DNA of 64,000 bases from Saprospiraceae bacterium (GTDB taxonomy: Bacteria > Bacteroidota > Bacteroidia > Chitinophagales > Saprospiraceae): positions 1 to 64,000 of the forward strand of contig JADKGI010000019.1 in assembly GCA_016722285.1 (NCBI GenBank). Reading direction: 5' to 3'. The notes beneath the pieces are model-generated. The model worked only from the letters and a program-made list of their open reading frames with translations. It did not search any database and had not been told where the DNA came from. Every line of letters begins with the position of its first letter. Within the stretch, counting starts at the first letter, position 1. Positions 19,142 through 28,790 of this stretch are shown piece after piece. The translations under genes and the position numbers were made by a program.

Positions 19142-20596
19142 ATGACTGATCAAACCCTTGATCCGGAAGAATGGGAAAATATGCGGTCTTTAGGGCACCG
19201 CATGATGGATGATATAATTGATTACCTCCGTGATGTAAGAAACCAACCAGTATGGAAGCCTTTCCCTGACCATTCAAAAGAATTTCTCAAAGCCAAAATC
19301 CCGGAACAAGGAATGCCGGCTGATGAAATATATGATGAATTCAAAACGCACATATTCCCATATACAAAGGGAAATATTCACCCGAGATTTTGGGCATGGG
19401 TACAAGGTACCGGTACGCCGATAGGGGTACTTGCTGATATGCTTGCTTCAGCTATGAATCCCAATGCTACTATAGGTGAGCAGAGCGCTCTATACGTGGA
19501 TCAGCAGATAATAAGTTGGTGCAAAGAAATGATGGGATTTCCTGAAGATGCTTCAGGGATGTTGCTGAGTGGCGCATCCATGGCAAATACAACAGCTCTG
19601 ATTGTGGCCAGAAATAGTGTCATGCCTGATATACGTAAAAATGGCCTGTATGATGAACCAAAAAAACCAGTGCTCTATATGAGTACCGAAACTCATAGTT
19701 GTGTGATAAAAGGAGCTGAAGTCACTGGAATCGGATCTGCCAATATCAGAATGATACCTGTAGATGACCATTATAAAATTAAAACCATTTTACTTGAACA
19801 ACAAATAATTCAGGATATTTCAGATGGTTTTTTCCCATATTGTGTAGTTGCAAATGCCGGAACTGTAAATACAGGATCAATAGATGATTTAGACAGCATC
19901 AGTGATATCTGTAGGAATTACAATCTCTGGTTTCATATAGATGGTGCATTTGGAGCTCTAGCCAGACTTGTACCCGAATATGGTAAGATACTAAAATCTA
20001 TAGAAAAAGCCGATAGTATTGCCTTTGATCTGCATAAGTGGATGTATATGCCTTATGAAGTAGGTTGTGTATTGATTAAAAATCAAAAATCTCACAGAGA
20101 TTCTTTTTCTATTCAACCATCTTACCTACTTAGTCATGAAAGGGGTTTGGCAGCAGGACCGGACAGTCTTAACAATTATGGAATTGAACTTTCCAGAAGC
20201 TTCAAAGCACTTAAGGTTTGGATGAGTATTAAAGAACATGGAATAAAAAAATATGCCGGCCAGATCGAAAAAAATATTCTTCAGGCCCGATATCTTGCAG
20301 GCAGAATTATGGAAAATGCTGATCTTGAGATCCTGGCTCCAGTACCTTTAAATATAGTTTGTTTCAGATACAATCCCGGAAAAAGTAGTTTAGAAAAATT
20401 AAATGAAATAAACAAAGAAATAGGCATGTCACTTCAGGAGCAAGGTATAGCTTCACCTTCTTCAACCATACTTGATAGTAAATATGCTATTAGGGTAGCC
20501 ATCACTAACCATAGAAGTGTTCGCAATGACTTTGATATATTTCTGGAAGCTGTTTTAAGATTGGGAAAAGAATTGGGTGCAAAAGAGATAGACTGA
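19142..20596 (+). CDS. Group II PLP decarboxylase, aromatic amino acid type
   Basis: With a start at the ATG at 19142 (MTDQTLDPEEW) the protein has 484 residues. An upstream TTG at 19100 would add 14 non-conserved residues and is rejected. The PLP lysine is about Lys299 in DLHKWMYMP, and WFHIDGAFG carries the cofactor-contact Asp. PRFWAWVQGTGTP near residue 81 matches the substrate-side loop of aromatic-L-amino-acid decarboxylases. It probably makes an amine from an aromatic or related amino acid, but the substrate is unproved. It is only distantly related to the decarboxylase at 4855-6300. Ferritin follows 82 bases downstream. Confidence 0.9.
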   Translation: MTDQTLDPEEWENMRSLGHRMMDDIIDYLRDVRNQPVWKPFPDHSKEFLKAKIPEQGMPADEIYDEFKTHIFPYTKGNIHPRFWAWVQGTGTPIGVLADMLASAMNPNATIGEQSALYVDQQIISWCKEMMGFPEDASGMLLSGASMANTTALIVARNSVMPDIRKNGLYDEPKKPVLYMSTETHSCVIKGAEVTGIGSANIRMIPVDDHYKIKTILLEQQIIQDISDGFFPYCVVANAGTVNTGSIDDLDSISDICRNYNLWFHIDGAFGALARLVPEYGKILKSIEKADSIAFDLHKWMYMPYEVGCVLIKNQKSHRDSFSIQPSYLLSHERGLAAGPDSLNNYGIELSRSFKALKVWMSIKEHGIKKYAGQIEKNILQARYLAGRIMENADLEILAPVPLNIVCFRYNPGKSSLEKLNEINKEIGMSLQEQGIASPSSTILDSKYAIRVAITNHRSVRNDFDIFLEAVLRLGKELGAKEID

Positions 20597-20678
20597 TTCT
20601 AAATTAATACGAATATAATCCTAATACAAACCTTTTCAATTTTTCTTAGTTTACAGACAATAATGATATAGATATAAA

Positions 20679-21212
20679 ATGATAGACTTAAGTCCAAAAA
20701 TACAGGAAGCTCTGAATAATCAGATAGCTAATGAAGGGTTTGCTTCAAATTTTTATCTGGCACTAGCATATTGGTGCGATGATCAGGCTCTGGAGGGCTG
20801 CAAAAAGTTTTTTTTAAGGCAGGCTGAAGAAGAAAGAATGCATATGATGAAAATTTATGAATATATGAGTGAGTCAGGAGTGCATCCGAAGACATCTGCG
20901 ATACCTCAGGTTCCTATTGAATATTCCAATATCCAGGAAGCTTTTAAAAAAGTATTTGACCAGGAACGTTCCGTAACCCAGTCAATCCACAATCTTCTAT
21001 CTCTTGCAATGGAGGAGAATGATTATAATACGCAGCAATTTTTGCAGTGGTATGTTGATGAACAACGGGAAGAAGAGGCAGTCATAAGAACTATACTTGA
21101 CAGGATCCGTATCATAGGTGATGGAGCCCAGAGTCTATATTATATTGATAAAGAAATCGAAAAGATAAATATGACCGTGATTGCTTCGGCATCCAATCAG
21201 AATGGGGAGTAA
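20679..21212 (+). CDS. ftnA: Ferritin
   Basis: This 177-residue non-haem ferritin stores iron in a 24-mer shell. The four-helix ferroxidase signature is visible: NEGFASNFYLALAYW at the first helix, FLRQAEEERMHMMKIYEYM with Glu and His ligands, and FLQWYVDEQREEEAVIRTIL with the third ligand set. Ser/Ala-rich segments and length match bacterial FtnA. No Fur-like site was identified upstream. Confidence 0.93.
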   Translation: MIDLSPKIQEALNNQIANEGFASNFYLALAYWCDDQALEGCKKFFLRQAEEERMHMMKIYEYMSESGVHPKTSAIPQVPIEYSNIQEAFKKVFDQERSVTQSIHNLLSLAMEENDYNTQQFLQWYVDEQREEEAVIRTILDRIRIIGDGAQSLYYIDKEIEKINMTVIASASNQNGE

Positions 21213-21372
21213 CCTTACTTCAATCATGGTTATAATAGTAAAATCTTCATTATTACAGTAGATGCCAAAATAAATATCCTTAATTTACCTTACTTTTGCT
21301 GTGTCAAAATAAGCCTGATTATTATCATTCAAAATAAGGCACTTTAAATTGGTTAAGTTTAGATTTCCTTTT

Positions 21373-22056
21373 ATGATTATGTTTTGCCTTGTGAATTTAA
21401 ATCTCATGGCCCAATCGAAAATTAATTTTTTCGAAGGTAATTTGACAATAAACAAAGCAACCGGCTTTTTTGGTAAAAATATTAAGAATATCAATATAGG
21501 AATTGAAGGAGGATATCTGAGACAACTCAAACTCGACAATCCGATTTTCTGGGGCATAAGTATTTATTATTTTAATTTAGGTAAAAGCGGTACCTATACC
21601 ATTCAGGAGCAGCTTGATTTAAGATTGGTTAATTTTGACTATTCTACTGAAAGCCAGCTGCTTGGTTTCAATGGAAAAATGAGATTCTACCCGGCTATAC
21701 ATCTTGCGAAAGCGGAACTTTACATTGAATCTCAGTTAGGATATAAATGGCTTTACACGACTACTACAAAGATTATCTCAGACGAATCCAATTCTTCAGA
21801 TACCAACATAGAAACAGGGAACTTATCCCTCACTTATGGTGCATCTATGGGCTTAAATTATCCTATCACTTCGTCTCTATACTTAAATCTGCGTGGGAAT
21901 TATTTGCCTGGATTGAGTAAACCTTATTATGCTCCAAAATTATCAAACCAAATACAGACCAGTACCTTAGATCTTTTTGAACTTAAACGGAGTACCACTG
22001 ATCTGATCAGGTGGGATATAGGTGTGAAGTGGAGATTTACCGGAGATGAATTTTAA
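21373..22056 (+). CDS. Outer-membrane beta-barrel-like protein
   Basis: An ATG at 21373 opens a signal peptide (MIMFCLVNLNLMAQ). An upstream TTG at 21349 is in frame but gives a less typical leader. The mature part of about 210 residues has alternating beta strands with aromatic girdles and ends RWDIGVKWRF, as expected for a small outer-membrane barrel of Bacteroidota. Specific function unknown. It stops 9 bases before the RluA-family gene, so the two may be co-transcribed. A TACTTTTG box at 21291-21298 is a possible promoter. Confidence 0.7.
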   Translation: MIMFCLVNLNLMAQSKINFFEGNLTINKATGFFGKNIKNINIGIEGGYLRQLKLDNPIFWGISIYYFNLGKSGTYTIQEQLDLRLVNFDYSTESQLLGFNGKMRFYPAIHLAKAELYIESQLGYKWLYTTTTKIISDESNSSDTNIETGNLSLTYGASMGLNYPITSSLYLNLRGNYLPGLSKPYYAPKLSNQIQTSTLDLFELKRSTTDLIRWDIGVKWRFTGDEF

Positions 22057-22065
22057 AAAATAACT

Positions 22066-23130
22066 ATGGCATCAATAAAAAGTATGGACCTTGAGCCATC
22101 TGATGAACTTTATGAACATCAACGGATTAAGTGCGATCCGAAACAGGCACTTATCAGAATTGATAAATTCCTAATAGACAAACTCGAAAAAGTATCAAGA
22201 AACAGAATACAAAATGCCATCAAAATAGGTTGCATTCTTGTAAACAATGGTGAAATTAAGTCCAACTACAAAGTAAAACCCGGAGATGAAATTTCATTGG
22301 TTTTACCTTCTGATCCGAACGAAGAATCTGCAATGTCGCCTGAAGATATTCCATTGGATATTTTATATGAAGACAATCATATCATGGTTATTAATAAGCC
22401 CGCAGGTATGGTCGTTCACCCTGGAACAGGCAATAACTCAGGGACCCTTGTTAATGCACTTTTATATCACTTTCAGCACCATACATTGCCATTGCTAAAA
22501 GGAAATAAGGAAGACCGCCCTGGTCTGGTACACCGGATTGATAAAGATACATCAGGCCTCATTCTCATTGCAAAATCTGATTATGCTATGACTCATTTGG
22601 CGAAGCAGTTTTTTGATCACACCATTGAAAGGGAATACATAGCCCTAGTTTGGGGAGATGTAGATGCGCCATCCGGGACAATTACAGGAAATATAGGCCG
22701 TCATGAGAAAGACAGAAGACAAATGTCCGTTTTTCATGATGAAGAACGAGGTAAACATGCAGTAACTCACTATGAAGTGATTGAAAAACTTTACTACGTT
22801 ACTTTGTTAAAATGCCATCTTGAAACCGGCCGCACGCATCAAATTCGTGTACACATGAAGCATGCTGGCCATACATTGTTTAACGATTTACGATATGGAG
22901 GTGATAGAATACTTAAAGGCACTATCTTTAGTAAATATAAGCAATTTGTAGATAATTGCATGGTAATTATGCCAAGACAAGCCCTACATGCCCGAAGTCT
23001 GGGCTTCATCCATCCTGAAACTTTGGAAAAAATGTATTTTGAATCTAATCTTCCTTCTGATTTTGCTGATGTCTTGGTCAAGTGGAGAGGATATGTATCG
23101 TCTCGCAAAGACTTAATGATAGAAGATTGA
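22066..23130 (+). CDS. rluD: RluA-family 23S rRNA pseudouridine synthase
   Basis: This 354-residue protein has an N-terminal S4 RNA-binding domain (about 28-90, SRNRIQNAIKIGCILVNNG) and the RluA catalytic domain with HRIDKDTSGLILIAK, whose Asp is the catalytic residue. Later motifs GRTHQIRVHMKHAGH and RQALHARSLGF are complete. The S4 domain fits the RluC/RluD group, which isomerises uridines in 23S rRNA; the rluD symbol is the usual name in Bacteroidota but the target sites are not proved. Confidence 0.92.
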   Translation: MASIKSMDLEPSDELYEHQRIKCDPKQALIRIDKFLIDKLEKVSRNRIQNAIKIGCILVNNGEIKSNYKVKPGDEISLVLPSDPNEESAMSPEDIPLDILYEDNHIMVINKPAGMVVHPGTGNNSGTLVNALLYHFQHHTLPLLKGNKEDRPGLVHRIDKDTSGLILIAKSDYAMTHLAKQFFDHTIEREYIALVWGDVDAPSGTITGNIGRHEKDRRQMSVFHDEERGKHAVTHYEVIEKLYYVTLLKCHLETGRTHQIRVHMKHAGHTLFNDLRYGGDRILKGTIFSKYKQFVDNCMVIMPRQALHARSLGFIHPETLEKMYFESNLPSDFADVLVKWRGYVSSRKDLMIED

Positions 23131-23395
23131 GTTCGTTCTCCTGGCTAAAAATTAAACAATTAACTGGGCATGCAATTATCCTATCATTCCTATTACTTCA
23201 TCCAAAATAGCTATGTTAGATAAAGCTCCAAAACATAGATTTTTCTGAAATAATTTGCATTGAGCACCAATGAAAATTTGCCCACTAACAGTTGTACAAA
23301 CCAGGTGTAAAAAGATGACCCAATTCATCAATATTAAGTCCAAAATAATATCCTTAATGCAATGATTATTTGAAAATAATATATAATAATGATCA
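23131..23395. other. AT-rich gap without recognisable features
   Basis: Nothing coding or structured was recognised here. The gap ends at the promoter-like element at 23396. Confidence 0.5.
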
Positions 23396-23427
23396 TTGAC
23401 AATTGTTATAATTAAATTTTATTTTTG
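23396..23427 (+). promoter_or_regulatory. Bacteroidota-type promoter
   Basis: TTG at 23396-23398 and TATTTTTG at 23420-23427 are separated by 21 bases, matching the Bacteroidota consensus TTG-N19-21-TAnnTTTG. It lies 70 bases before the small ORF at 23498, and is the best-spaced promoter in the window. Confidence 0.6.
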
Positions 23428-23497
23428 TCAGACTTTAGCCATTAAGTTAGTGTGAAATTTGGGTAATATAAATAAAGAGTGGCACTCCCAAAATAAA

Positions 23498-23632
23498 ATG
23501 CCAAAAATTCCTTCAATGGAAGATCGTATTCAGTGGCACATTGAGCATGAGAAGAATAGCAGCTGTCGTCCTATGCCTGCGCTTGTGATAAAAGAAATTA
23601 AGGAGAGAATTAGGAAAAATGGTGAATTATGA
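23498..23632 (+). CDS. Small 44-residue protein upstream of a HEAT-like gene
   Basis: This short frame encodes MPKIPSMEDRIQWHIEHEK and so on, charged and probably helical, ending KERIRKNGEL. It overlaps the next gene by 14 bases (start at 23619), the arrangement of translationally coupled pairs, and it follows a well-spaced promoter. It is not recognised by family. A toxin-antitoxin or regulator-partner relationship is possible but only on the layout. Confidence 0.45.
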   Translation: MPKIPSMEDRIQWHIEHEKNSSCRPMPALVIKEIKERIRKNGEL

Positions 23633-24134
23633 ATTTTTACTTGACGGCGGCGACCTTCGTTCTACCGGAAAAAGCAATGAAGTAGTCTCATGCATAAAAA
23701 CTCAAAGAGATTTTGACAAACTATTTGCTTGCCTTTATCATCATAATAGATTAGTCGTTATGCGGGCGGCAGATGCTATTGAAAAAATTACAATCCCAAA
23801 ACCTGAGTACCTGATTCCGCATAAAATTGATGTCCTCAATCTGTGCCATCATGCCCAAAATAAAGAATTAATTTGGCATTTGGCACAATTGCTTCCACGA
23901 TTAAACCTGACGGTAAGTGAACTTACGAAAGTTTGGAATATACTTATAAATTGGTCCCTTAACACCCGAAATTCTAGAATTGTAAGAGTAAATGCCATAC
24001 AATCACTTTATGAATTGACTAAAAACAATAAGACTTTCACCAATAAATATATTGGTATATTACAATCGGTTGAAAGCGAAAATATCCCATCTTTAAATGC
24101 AAGAATTAAAAAATTAAGACTTTTGATTGGGTAA
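23619..24134 (+). CDS. HEAT-repeat-like helical protein
   Basis: This 171-residue all-helical protein contains repeated short helix pairs, for example RLVVMRAADAIEKIT and RIVRVNAIQSLYELTKNN, spaced like HEAT repeats. There is no signal peptide, membrane helix or catalytic motif. Its ATG lies inside the small frame 23498-23632, which suggests coupling. HEAT-like scaffolds usually mediate protein-protein contact; partner unknown. The region from 24135 to 24350 holds nothing that I recognise. Confidence 0.6.
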   Translation: MVNYEFLLDGGDLRSTGKSNEVVSCIKTQRDFDKLFACLYHHNRLVVMRAADAIEKITIPKPEYLIPHKIDVLNLCHHAQNKELIWHLAQLLPRLNLTVSELTKVWNILINWSLNTRNSRIVRVNAIQSLYELTKNNKTFTNKYIGILQSVESENIPSLNARIKKLRLLIG

Positions 24135-24350
24135 AATAATTCTGTTATTTAAATGGAATTCAGAATCATTTTTTCCACAAGGCATCTTTTCAGAATTCGA
24201 TGACTTATAATTTTATTGAAATAAAGTTTGCTTAATATCAAATTCAAATTTTCAAACAACCCATCCATTCAAAACAAGTATTTTAATACACTTACAAGTA
24301 TAAAAATTATTTTATATTACATTTATATTAATATATTCAAGTCTTAACTT

Positions 24351-24358
24351 TATATTTG
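24351..24358 (+). promoter_or_regulatory. Candidate -7 promoter box of the APC permease gene
   Basis: TATATTTG matches TAnnTTTG exactly and lies 51 bases before the start codon. No clear TTG is found 19-21 bases upstream, so support is partial. Confidence 0.4.
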
Positions 24359-24409
24359 TTCCAAACATTAGCATATTTTCAATTTAAAATAATTTGCCAA
24401 CAATAGTTT

Positions 24410-26152
24410 ATGTCAACTATCATTCATAAAAAATTATCTGAACTGTCAGCAACTGCTATTTGCGGTAATGACATCACATCTTCTTGCCTCTATGTTTCAG
24501 GATTGGCAATATTTTATGCAGGCCAATATGCCTGGATTTCTCTGTTAATGGTATCGGGAATATTGTTTCTCTTCAGGAAAATATATGCTGAAGCAGTCGG
24601 AGCACTTCCGTTAAATGGCGGAGCCTATAATATACTTCTGAATACGTCCAGCAAATCCAATGCATCCATGGCGGCCTGCCTGACCATACTTTCTTATATG
24701 GCAACGGCTGTGATTTCTGCAAGCGAGGCTATGCATTATTTACATACTATTTTTGCTTCAATACCAGTTTTTGAATCTATAATAGCACTTTTGGCAATTT
24801 TTCTTTTATTGGCTATCATGGGTATTTCTGAGTCTGCAAAGGCCGCCGTCGGCATCTTTATTTTCCATATCATATCCCTTTCCATATTATTTGTTTCAGG
24901 CATTATTTATCTGATAATGCATGGCAGTGATATACTTTCCGCCAACTTCAGTCTGCCTTTAAATGGCAGCATCTCAGCTGCCCTGTTTTTTGGATTTAGC
25001 GCAGCCATGTTGGGAATAAGCGGTTTTGAAAGTTCTGCCAACTTTGTTGAAGAACAGCAAAAAGGAGTCTTCCCTAAAACATTGCGCAATATGTGGATAG
25101 CAGTCACGGTAATTAATCCGGTTATAGCTATTCTGGCGATTGCCGTATTGCAGATAAGTGTCATTGGAGAACACAAAGAGTCTTTGCTATCCTACCTAGG
25201 CAACCAAACCGGGGGTGGGTGGCTCTCTGTCCTGATATCTGTTGATGCATTTTTGGTTCTTTCCGGGGCAGTATTGACATCCTTTGTAGGGGTCACAGGA
25301 TTGATTAAAAGAATGACTTTAGATCGGATATTACCTCAGTTTCTCCTTAAGGAAAACTCAAAAGGTAGTTCTCCAAGAATTCCAATCATATTTTTCATTC
25401 TTTGTATTTCAATACTCTTTATTACAAATGCGCAATTAGAAAAATTAGCTGGAGTTTATACTATTTCATTTTTACTTGTCATGGGCTATTTTGCCTTTGG
25501 AAATCTCCTGCTAAAAATAAAAAGAAGTCGCTTGCCAAGACCGGTGATAGCATCGCCACTTTCAGTGATTTTGGCATTTTCAGGCATCATCATTGCTATC
25601 TATGGCAACATTAAACTGCATCCGGAATACCTGGTCATCTTTTTGCAATATTTTATTCCTGCTATGGTATTGATTATAGCACTCATGAATAGAAATGATA
25701 TTTACTTTTTTCTAATTAATTTGTCTAAAACCATATTTGACGAGTTCAGGAAATTTTCTTTAGTAAGTCAAATCAAGCTAAAAAGACACCTTAGAGAGCT
25801 GCATTCACAAAAATTTGTATTTTTCTCAAAGGGAGATAATATATCTATTTTGAATAAAGTGATGATGTATGTACAGGAAAACGAAATGACTGACAGTCTG
25901 AAAATTGTAACCATCCTGAATAAGGAAAGAAAAATTTCCGACAGTTTTTTGTCGGATATCGAAGTACTGGACAGAATGTATCCTGATATTAAAGTGGAGT
26001 ATGTAACTTTAGTAGGGAAATTTACACCTGAAATGGTAGAAAAACTCAGTGATGAATGGAAGATTCCTAAAAACTTTATGTTCATAAGTGCACCTAGTGC
26101 TAAATTTCCTTTTGAAGTATCCGAGTTTGGTGGAGTACGGCTGATTATTTAG
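24410..26152 (+). CDS. APC-superfamily amino acid permease with cytoplasmic tail
   Basis: This 580-residue protein has about twelve membrane helices through residue 440. The start SATAICGNDITSSCLYVSG and the GALPLNGGAYNILL segment are typical of amino acid-polyamine-organocation transporters. The last 120 residues form a soluble domain (from about 460: KFVFFSKGDNISILNKVMMY) of alternating strands and helices, possibly regulatory. Substrate cannot be told from the sequence. It precedes the AlkB-like gene by 57 bases on the same strand. Confidence 0.82.
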   Translation: MSTIIHKKLSELSATAICGNDITSSCLYVSGLAIFYAGQYAWISLLMVSGILFLFRKIYAEAVGALPLNGGAYNILLNTSSKSNASMAACLTILSYMATAVISASEAMHYLHTIFASIPVFESIIALLAIFLLLAIMGISESAKAAVGIFIFHIISLSILFVSGIIYLIMHGSDILSANFSLPLNGSISAALFFGFSAAMLGISGFESSANFVEEQQKGVFPKTLRNMWIAVTVINPVIAILAIAVLQISVIGEHKESLLSYLGNQTGGGWLSVLISVDAFLVLSGAVLTSFVGVTGLIKRMTLDRILPQFLLKENSKGSSPRIPIIFFILCISILFITNAQLEKLAGVYTISFLLVMGYFAFGNLLLKIKRSRLPRPVIASPLSVILAFSGIIIAIYGNIKLHPEYLVIFLQYFIPAMVLIIALMNRNDIYFFLINLSKTIFDEFRKFSLVSQIKLKRHLRELHSQKFVFFSKGDNISILNKVMMYVQENEMTDSLKIVTILNKERKISDSFLSDIEVLDRMYPDIKVEYVTLVGKFTPEMVEKLSDEWKIPKNFMFISAPSAKFPFEVSEFGGVRLII

Positions 26153-26208
26153 TGTAAACATACAGATGTGATAAATTTGTTAAAGTCAACGAATATAATT
26201 ATCATCAA

Positions 26209-26820
26209 ATGGATTTATCGAATCTAGGAATTGATTCTTCAAAAAATGTATTACCACATGATGGGATAGTACACTATTATGGCAGAATAATGGACCTTGA
26301 TACTTCATCATTTTATTTTAATAATTTAATGTCAAACATAGCCTGGGAAAACGATCGAGCTATGATGTTCGGAAAACTTATAATTACTAAGCGAAAAGTT
26401 GCCTGGTATGGTGACTATCCTTTTGAATATTCGTATTCTAACATTATAAAGAAAGCATTACCCTGGACACCAGAACTGTTACAGTTAAAAACTATGGTGG
26501 AGCAAAATACCAGTGAAACATATAATTCCTGCTTATTAAATTTATACCACACCGGAGAAGAAGGTATGGCATGGCACAGTGATGATGAAAAAGATTTAAA
26601 ATTATTTGGAGCCATTGCATCACTAAGTTTTGGTGCAGAGCGAAAATTTGGTTTTAAGCATAAAACTTCTAAAGAATCCAGATATGTCCAACTTCAACAT
26701 GGAAGTCTTCTGGTTATGAAGGGAGTAACCCAGATCCATTGGCTTCACAGACTCCCCCCCACTAAAACGATCAAAACACCTAGAATCAATCTAACTTTTA
26801 GAACCATAGTCAATACATAA
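26209..26820 (+). CDS. alkB: AlkB-like 2-oxoglutarate/Fe(II) oxygenase
   Basis: This 203-residue protein resembles the compact ALKBH2/3-type demethylases that repair 1-methyladenine and 3-methylcytosine. The iron ligands are His123 and Asp125 (WHSDDE) and His180 (HRLP). Arg192 and Arg198 in PRINLTFR bind 2-oxoglutarate. YNSCLLNLYHTGEEGMAWH is the conserved lead into the active site. No adaptive-response genes are nearby. The aldo/keto reductase begins 5 bases after its stop, so the pair is likely co-transcribed. Confidence 0.88.
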   Translation: MDLSNLGIDSSKNVLPHDGIVHYYGRIMDLDTSSFYFNNLMSNIAWENDRAMMFGKLIITKRKVAWYGDYPFEYSYSNIIKKALPWTPELLQLKTMVEQNTSETYNSCLLNLYHTGEEGMAWHSDDEKDLKLFGAIASLSFGAERKFGFKHKTSKESRYVQLQHGSLLVMKGVTQIHWLHRLPPTKTIKTPRINLTFRTIVNT

Positions 26821-26824
26821 TAAT

Positions 26825-27814
26825 ATGAAATTCAGAAAATTCGGAAACACAGATATTCAATTATCCTCCATTGGCTTGGGTTGTATGACTATGAATCATG
26901 GATACGGTGTCTTTGATGATGAAGATGAAGCTATTGCTACACTTGAAAAATCCATTGAAATAGGTATCAACTTCTGGGACACCGCCGATATTTATGCTAA
27001 TGGTAAAAATGAAGAGCTTATATCCAGAGTCTTAAAACCCAATAGAAATAAAATATTTCTGGCTACTAAGTTTGGATTTATGCCGTACGAAAATCAAAAT
27101 TTTTCTGGCCTTGACTGCTCACCTACCCATATAAAAATAGCCGTGGAACATAGCCTTAGGAGACTAAAGACCGATGTAATTGACCTCTATTATTCCCATA
27201 GAATAGACCCTAATGTGCCGGTAGAAGAAACTGTCGGAGCTATGTCAGAGCTTGTCAGTCAAGGGAAAGTCAGGTATCTTGGTCTATCAGAAGCTTCACC
27301 TAATTCGATTCGCAGAGCAAATGCTGTGCATCCCATAAGTGCTCTTCAAAGTGAATATTCATTGTTAACAAGAGATGTAGAAGCTTCAATTCTCCCTTTC
27401 TGCAAGGAAATGAAAATTACTTTTGTACCTTTTAGTCCACTTTCAAGGGCATTATTGACTAATACGCTTGATATCAACACAATTCCTGAAAATGACTTCA
27501 GGCGAGGGTTACCGAGATATCAGAAAAAATATGAAGAAAATAACAGGAATCTGGCAGCTGGATTTGCTAAAATAGCTACTGCTAAAGGTTGTACCCCAGC
27601 TCAGTTGGCTCTTGCCTGGGTTTTAAATCAAGGGGATAATATTATTCCTATTCCGGGAACGAAAAGAAGAAAATATCTGGTAGATAACGCTGGCTCTGTG
27701 GACATCGAATTGACAAAAGAAGATTTATTGGCATTGGAAGATCTCCTTAAAAAGTTTCCAGATATTGGCCCCAGATATAATTCTGACCATCAAAAATATG
27801 TGGACAACAGTTAG
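26825..27814 (+). CDS. Aldo/keto reductase
   Basis: This 329-residue protein is of standard length for NADPH-dependent aldo/keto reductases of the YakC/perakine-reductase-like type. Catalytic residues are visible: Asp and Tyr in WDTADIYANG, Lys in FLATKFGF and His in YYSHRIDP. NADP-binding PIPGTKRRKYLVDNAG lies near the C-terminus. The substrate is unknown. It follows alkB with 4 bases between stop and start; whether it works in the same response (for example detoxifying carbonyls) is inference. Confidence 0.9.
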   Translation: MKFRKFGNTDIQLSSIGLGCMTMNHGYGVFDDEDEAIATLEKSIEIGINFWDTADIYANGKNEELISRVLKPNRNKIFLATKFGFMPYENQNFSGLDCSPTHIKIAVEHSLRRLKTDVIDLYYSHRIDPNVPVEETVGAMSELVSQGKVRYLGLSEASPNSIRRANAVHPISALQSEYSLLTRDVEASILPFCKEMKITFVPFSPLSRALLTNTLDINTIPENDFRRGLPRYQKKYEENNRNLAAGFAKIATAKGCTPAQLALAWVLNQGDNIIPIPGTKRRKYLVDNAGSVDIELTKEDLLALEDLLKKFPDIGPRYNSDHQKYVDNS

Positions 27815-27861
27815 ATTTTGAATTCACTAAACTCAATTTTGTCAATATACAATTTTCAAAC

Positions 27862-28715
27862 TTAAACGGGCCTGTAATTATCACCAGAAGCCAGTGTTCT
27901 GGCTATTAATATATCGACCCACTTATCAGGTAAATAGTATGCCAGAAATTTGAAAATAAATTTTTTGCGATGAACAATATACCTGGTTTTTGGATTTGAC
28001 GAACTTAATATTTTTATAATCAAGGCACTTATTACCTCTACGTCTAAGGCGGATTTTTCAGAGTTTTCAATCATTTGATTTGCCTTTGAAAGGATAGTTC
28101 CATATTCTGTTTCCTTATACTTATCAAGACCACCTAAATTTTTGACCATATAGAAGTTTTTATTGGACCTGGTTCAATAGCTACTACTTTGATTCCAAAC
28201 ATGGCTAATTCACGCCGATAAATATCATTCATGCTTTCCAGTGCGTGTTTTGAAATACAATAAGCACCATTAAAAGGAGAATTAAATAACCCTGAAACTG
28301 AACTTATATTAATGATCCTTCCGGGTTTATATTTTGTGTCTGTACCAAGAAAGGGTAAAAGCATGTTTGTTATCCTCCTCACAGACTTTACATTGACATC
28401 AAGTTGAGTTTCAAAATCTTCATCTGAAAGGTACTGCATAGGCCCCGGCATAGCTATCCCGGCATTATTTATCAAACATGAGAGACCATGCTCTTTAAGC
28501 AATGGCATAACTCTTTTGATTTCTGAAACACTCTGATCCACGTTTCTGACATCAAAGTTGAGTAAGGTAGCATTATTAGGAAATAATTTAGAAATCCTGT
28601 CTCTATCCTCTTCTTTTCTCAAACTACCAATCACATGATAACCGTTGGCAATCAATGCCTCCATGACATGATAGCCAATTCCTGAAGAAACACCCGTGAT
28701 AAAAACAATATCCAT
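27862..28715 (-). CDS. Short-chain dehydrogenase/reductase (frameshifted)
   Basis: The N-terminal part has the Rossmann motif TGVSSGIGYHV, the NNAGIAMPG loop, the catalytic Ser region (INISSVSG) and YCISK, ending at EPGPIKTSIWSK. One A is missing in the A-run at about 28139-28143. With it restored the reading continues NLGGLDKYKETEYG to the stop at 27862, giving about 284 residues. This is a classical SDR with an extended C-terminal segment as in retinol- or steroid-type dehydrogenases; substrate unknown. It is convergent with the aldo/keto reductase. Confidence 0.85.
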
Positions 28716-28790
28716 GGACCTGATTTTGAAATTTTATAAAAAGAGTGGTAAAGTAAGAAGAATATATATATTTACTGCAAAAATTCATAT

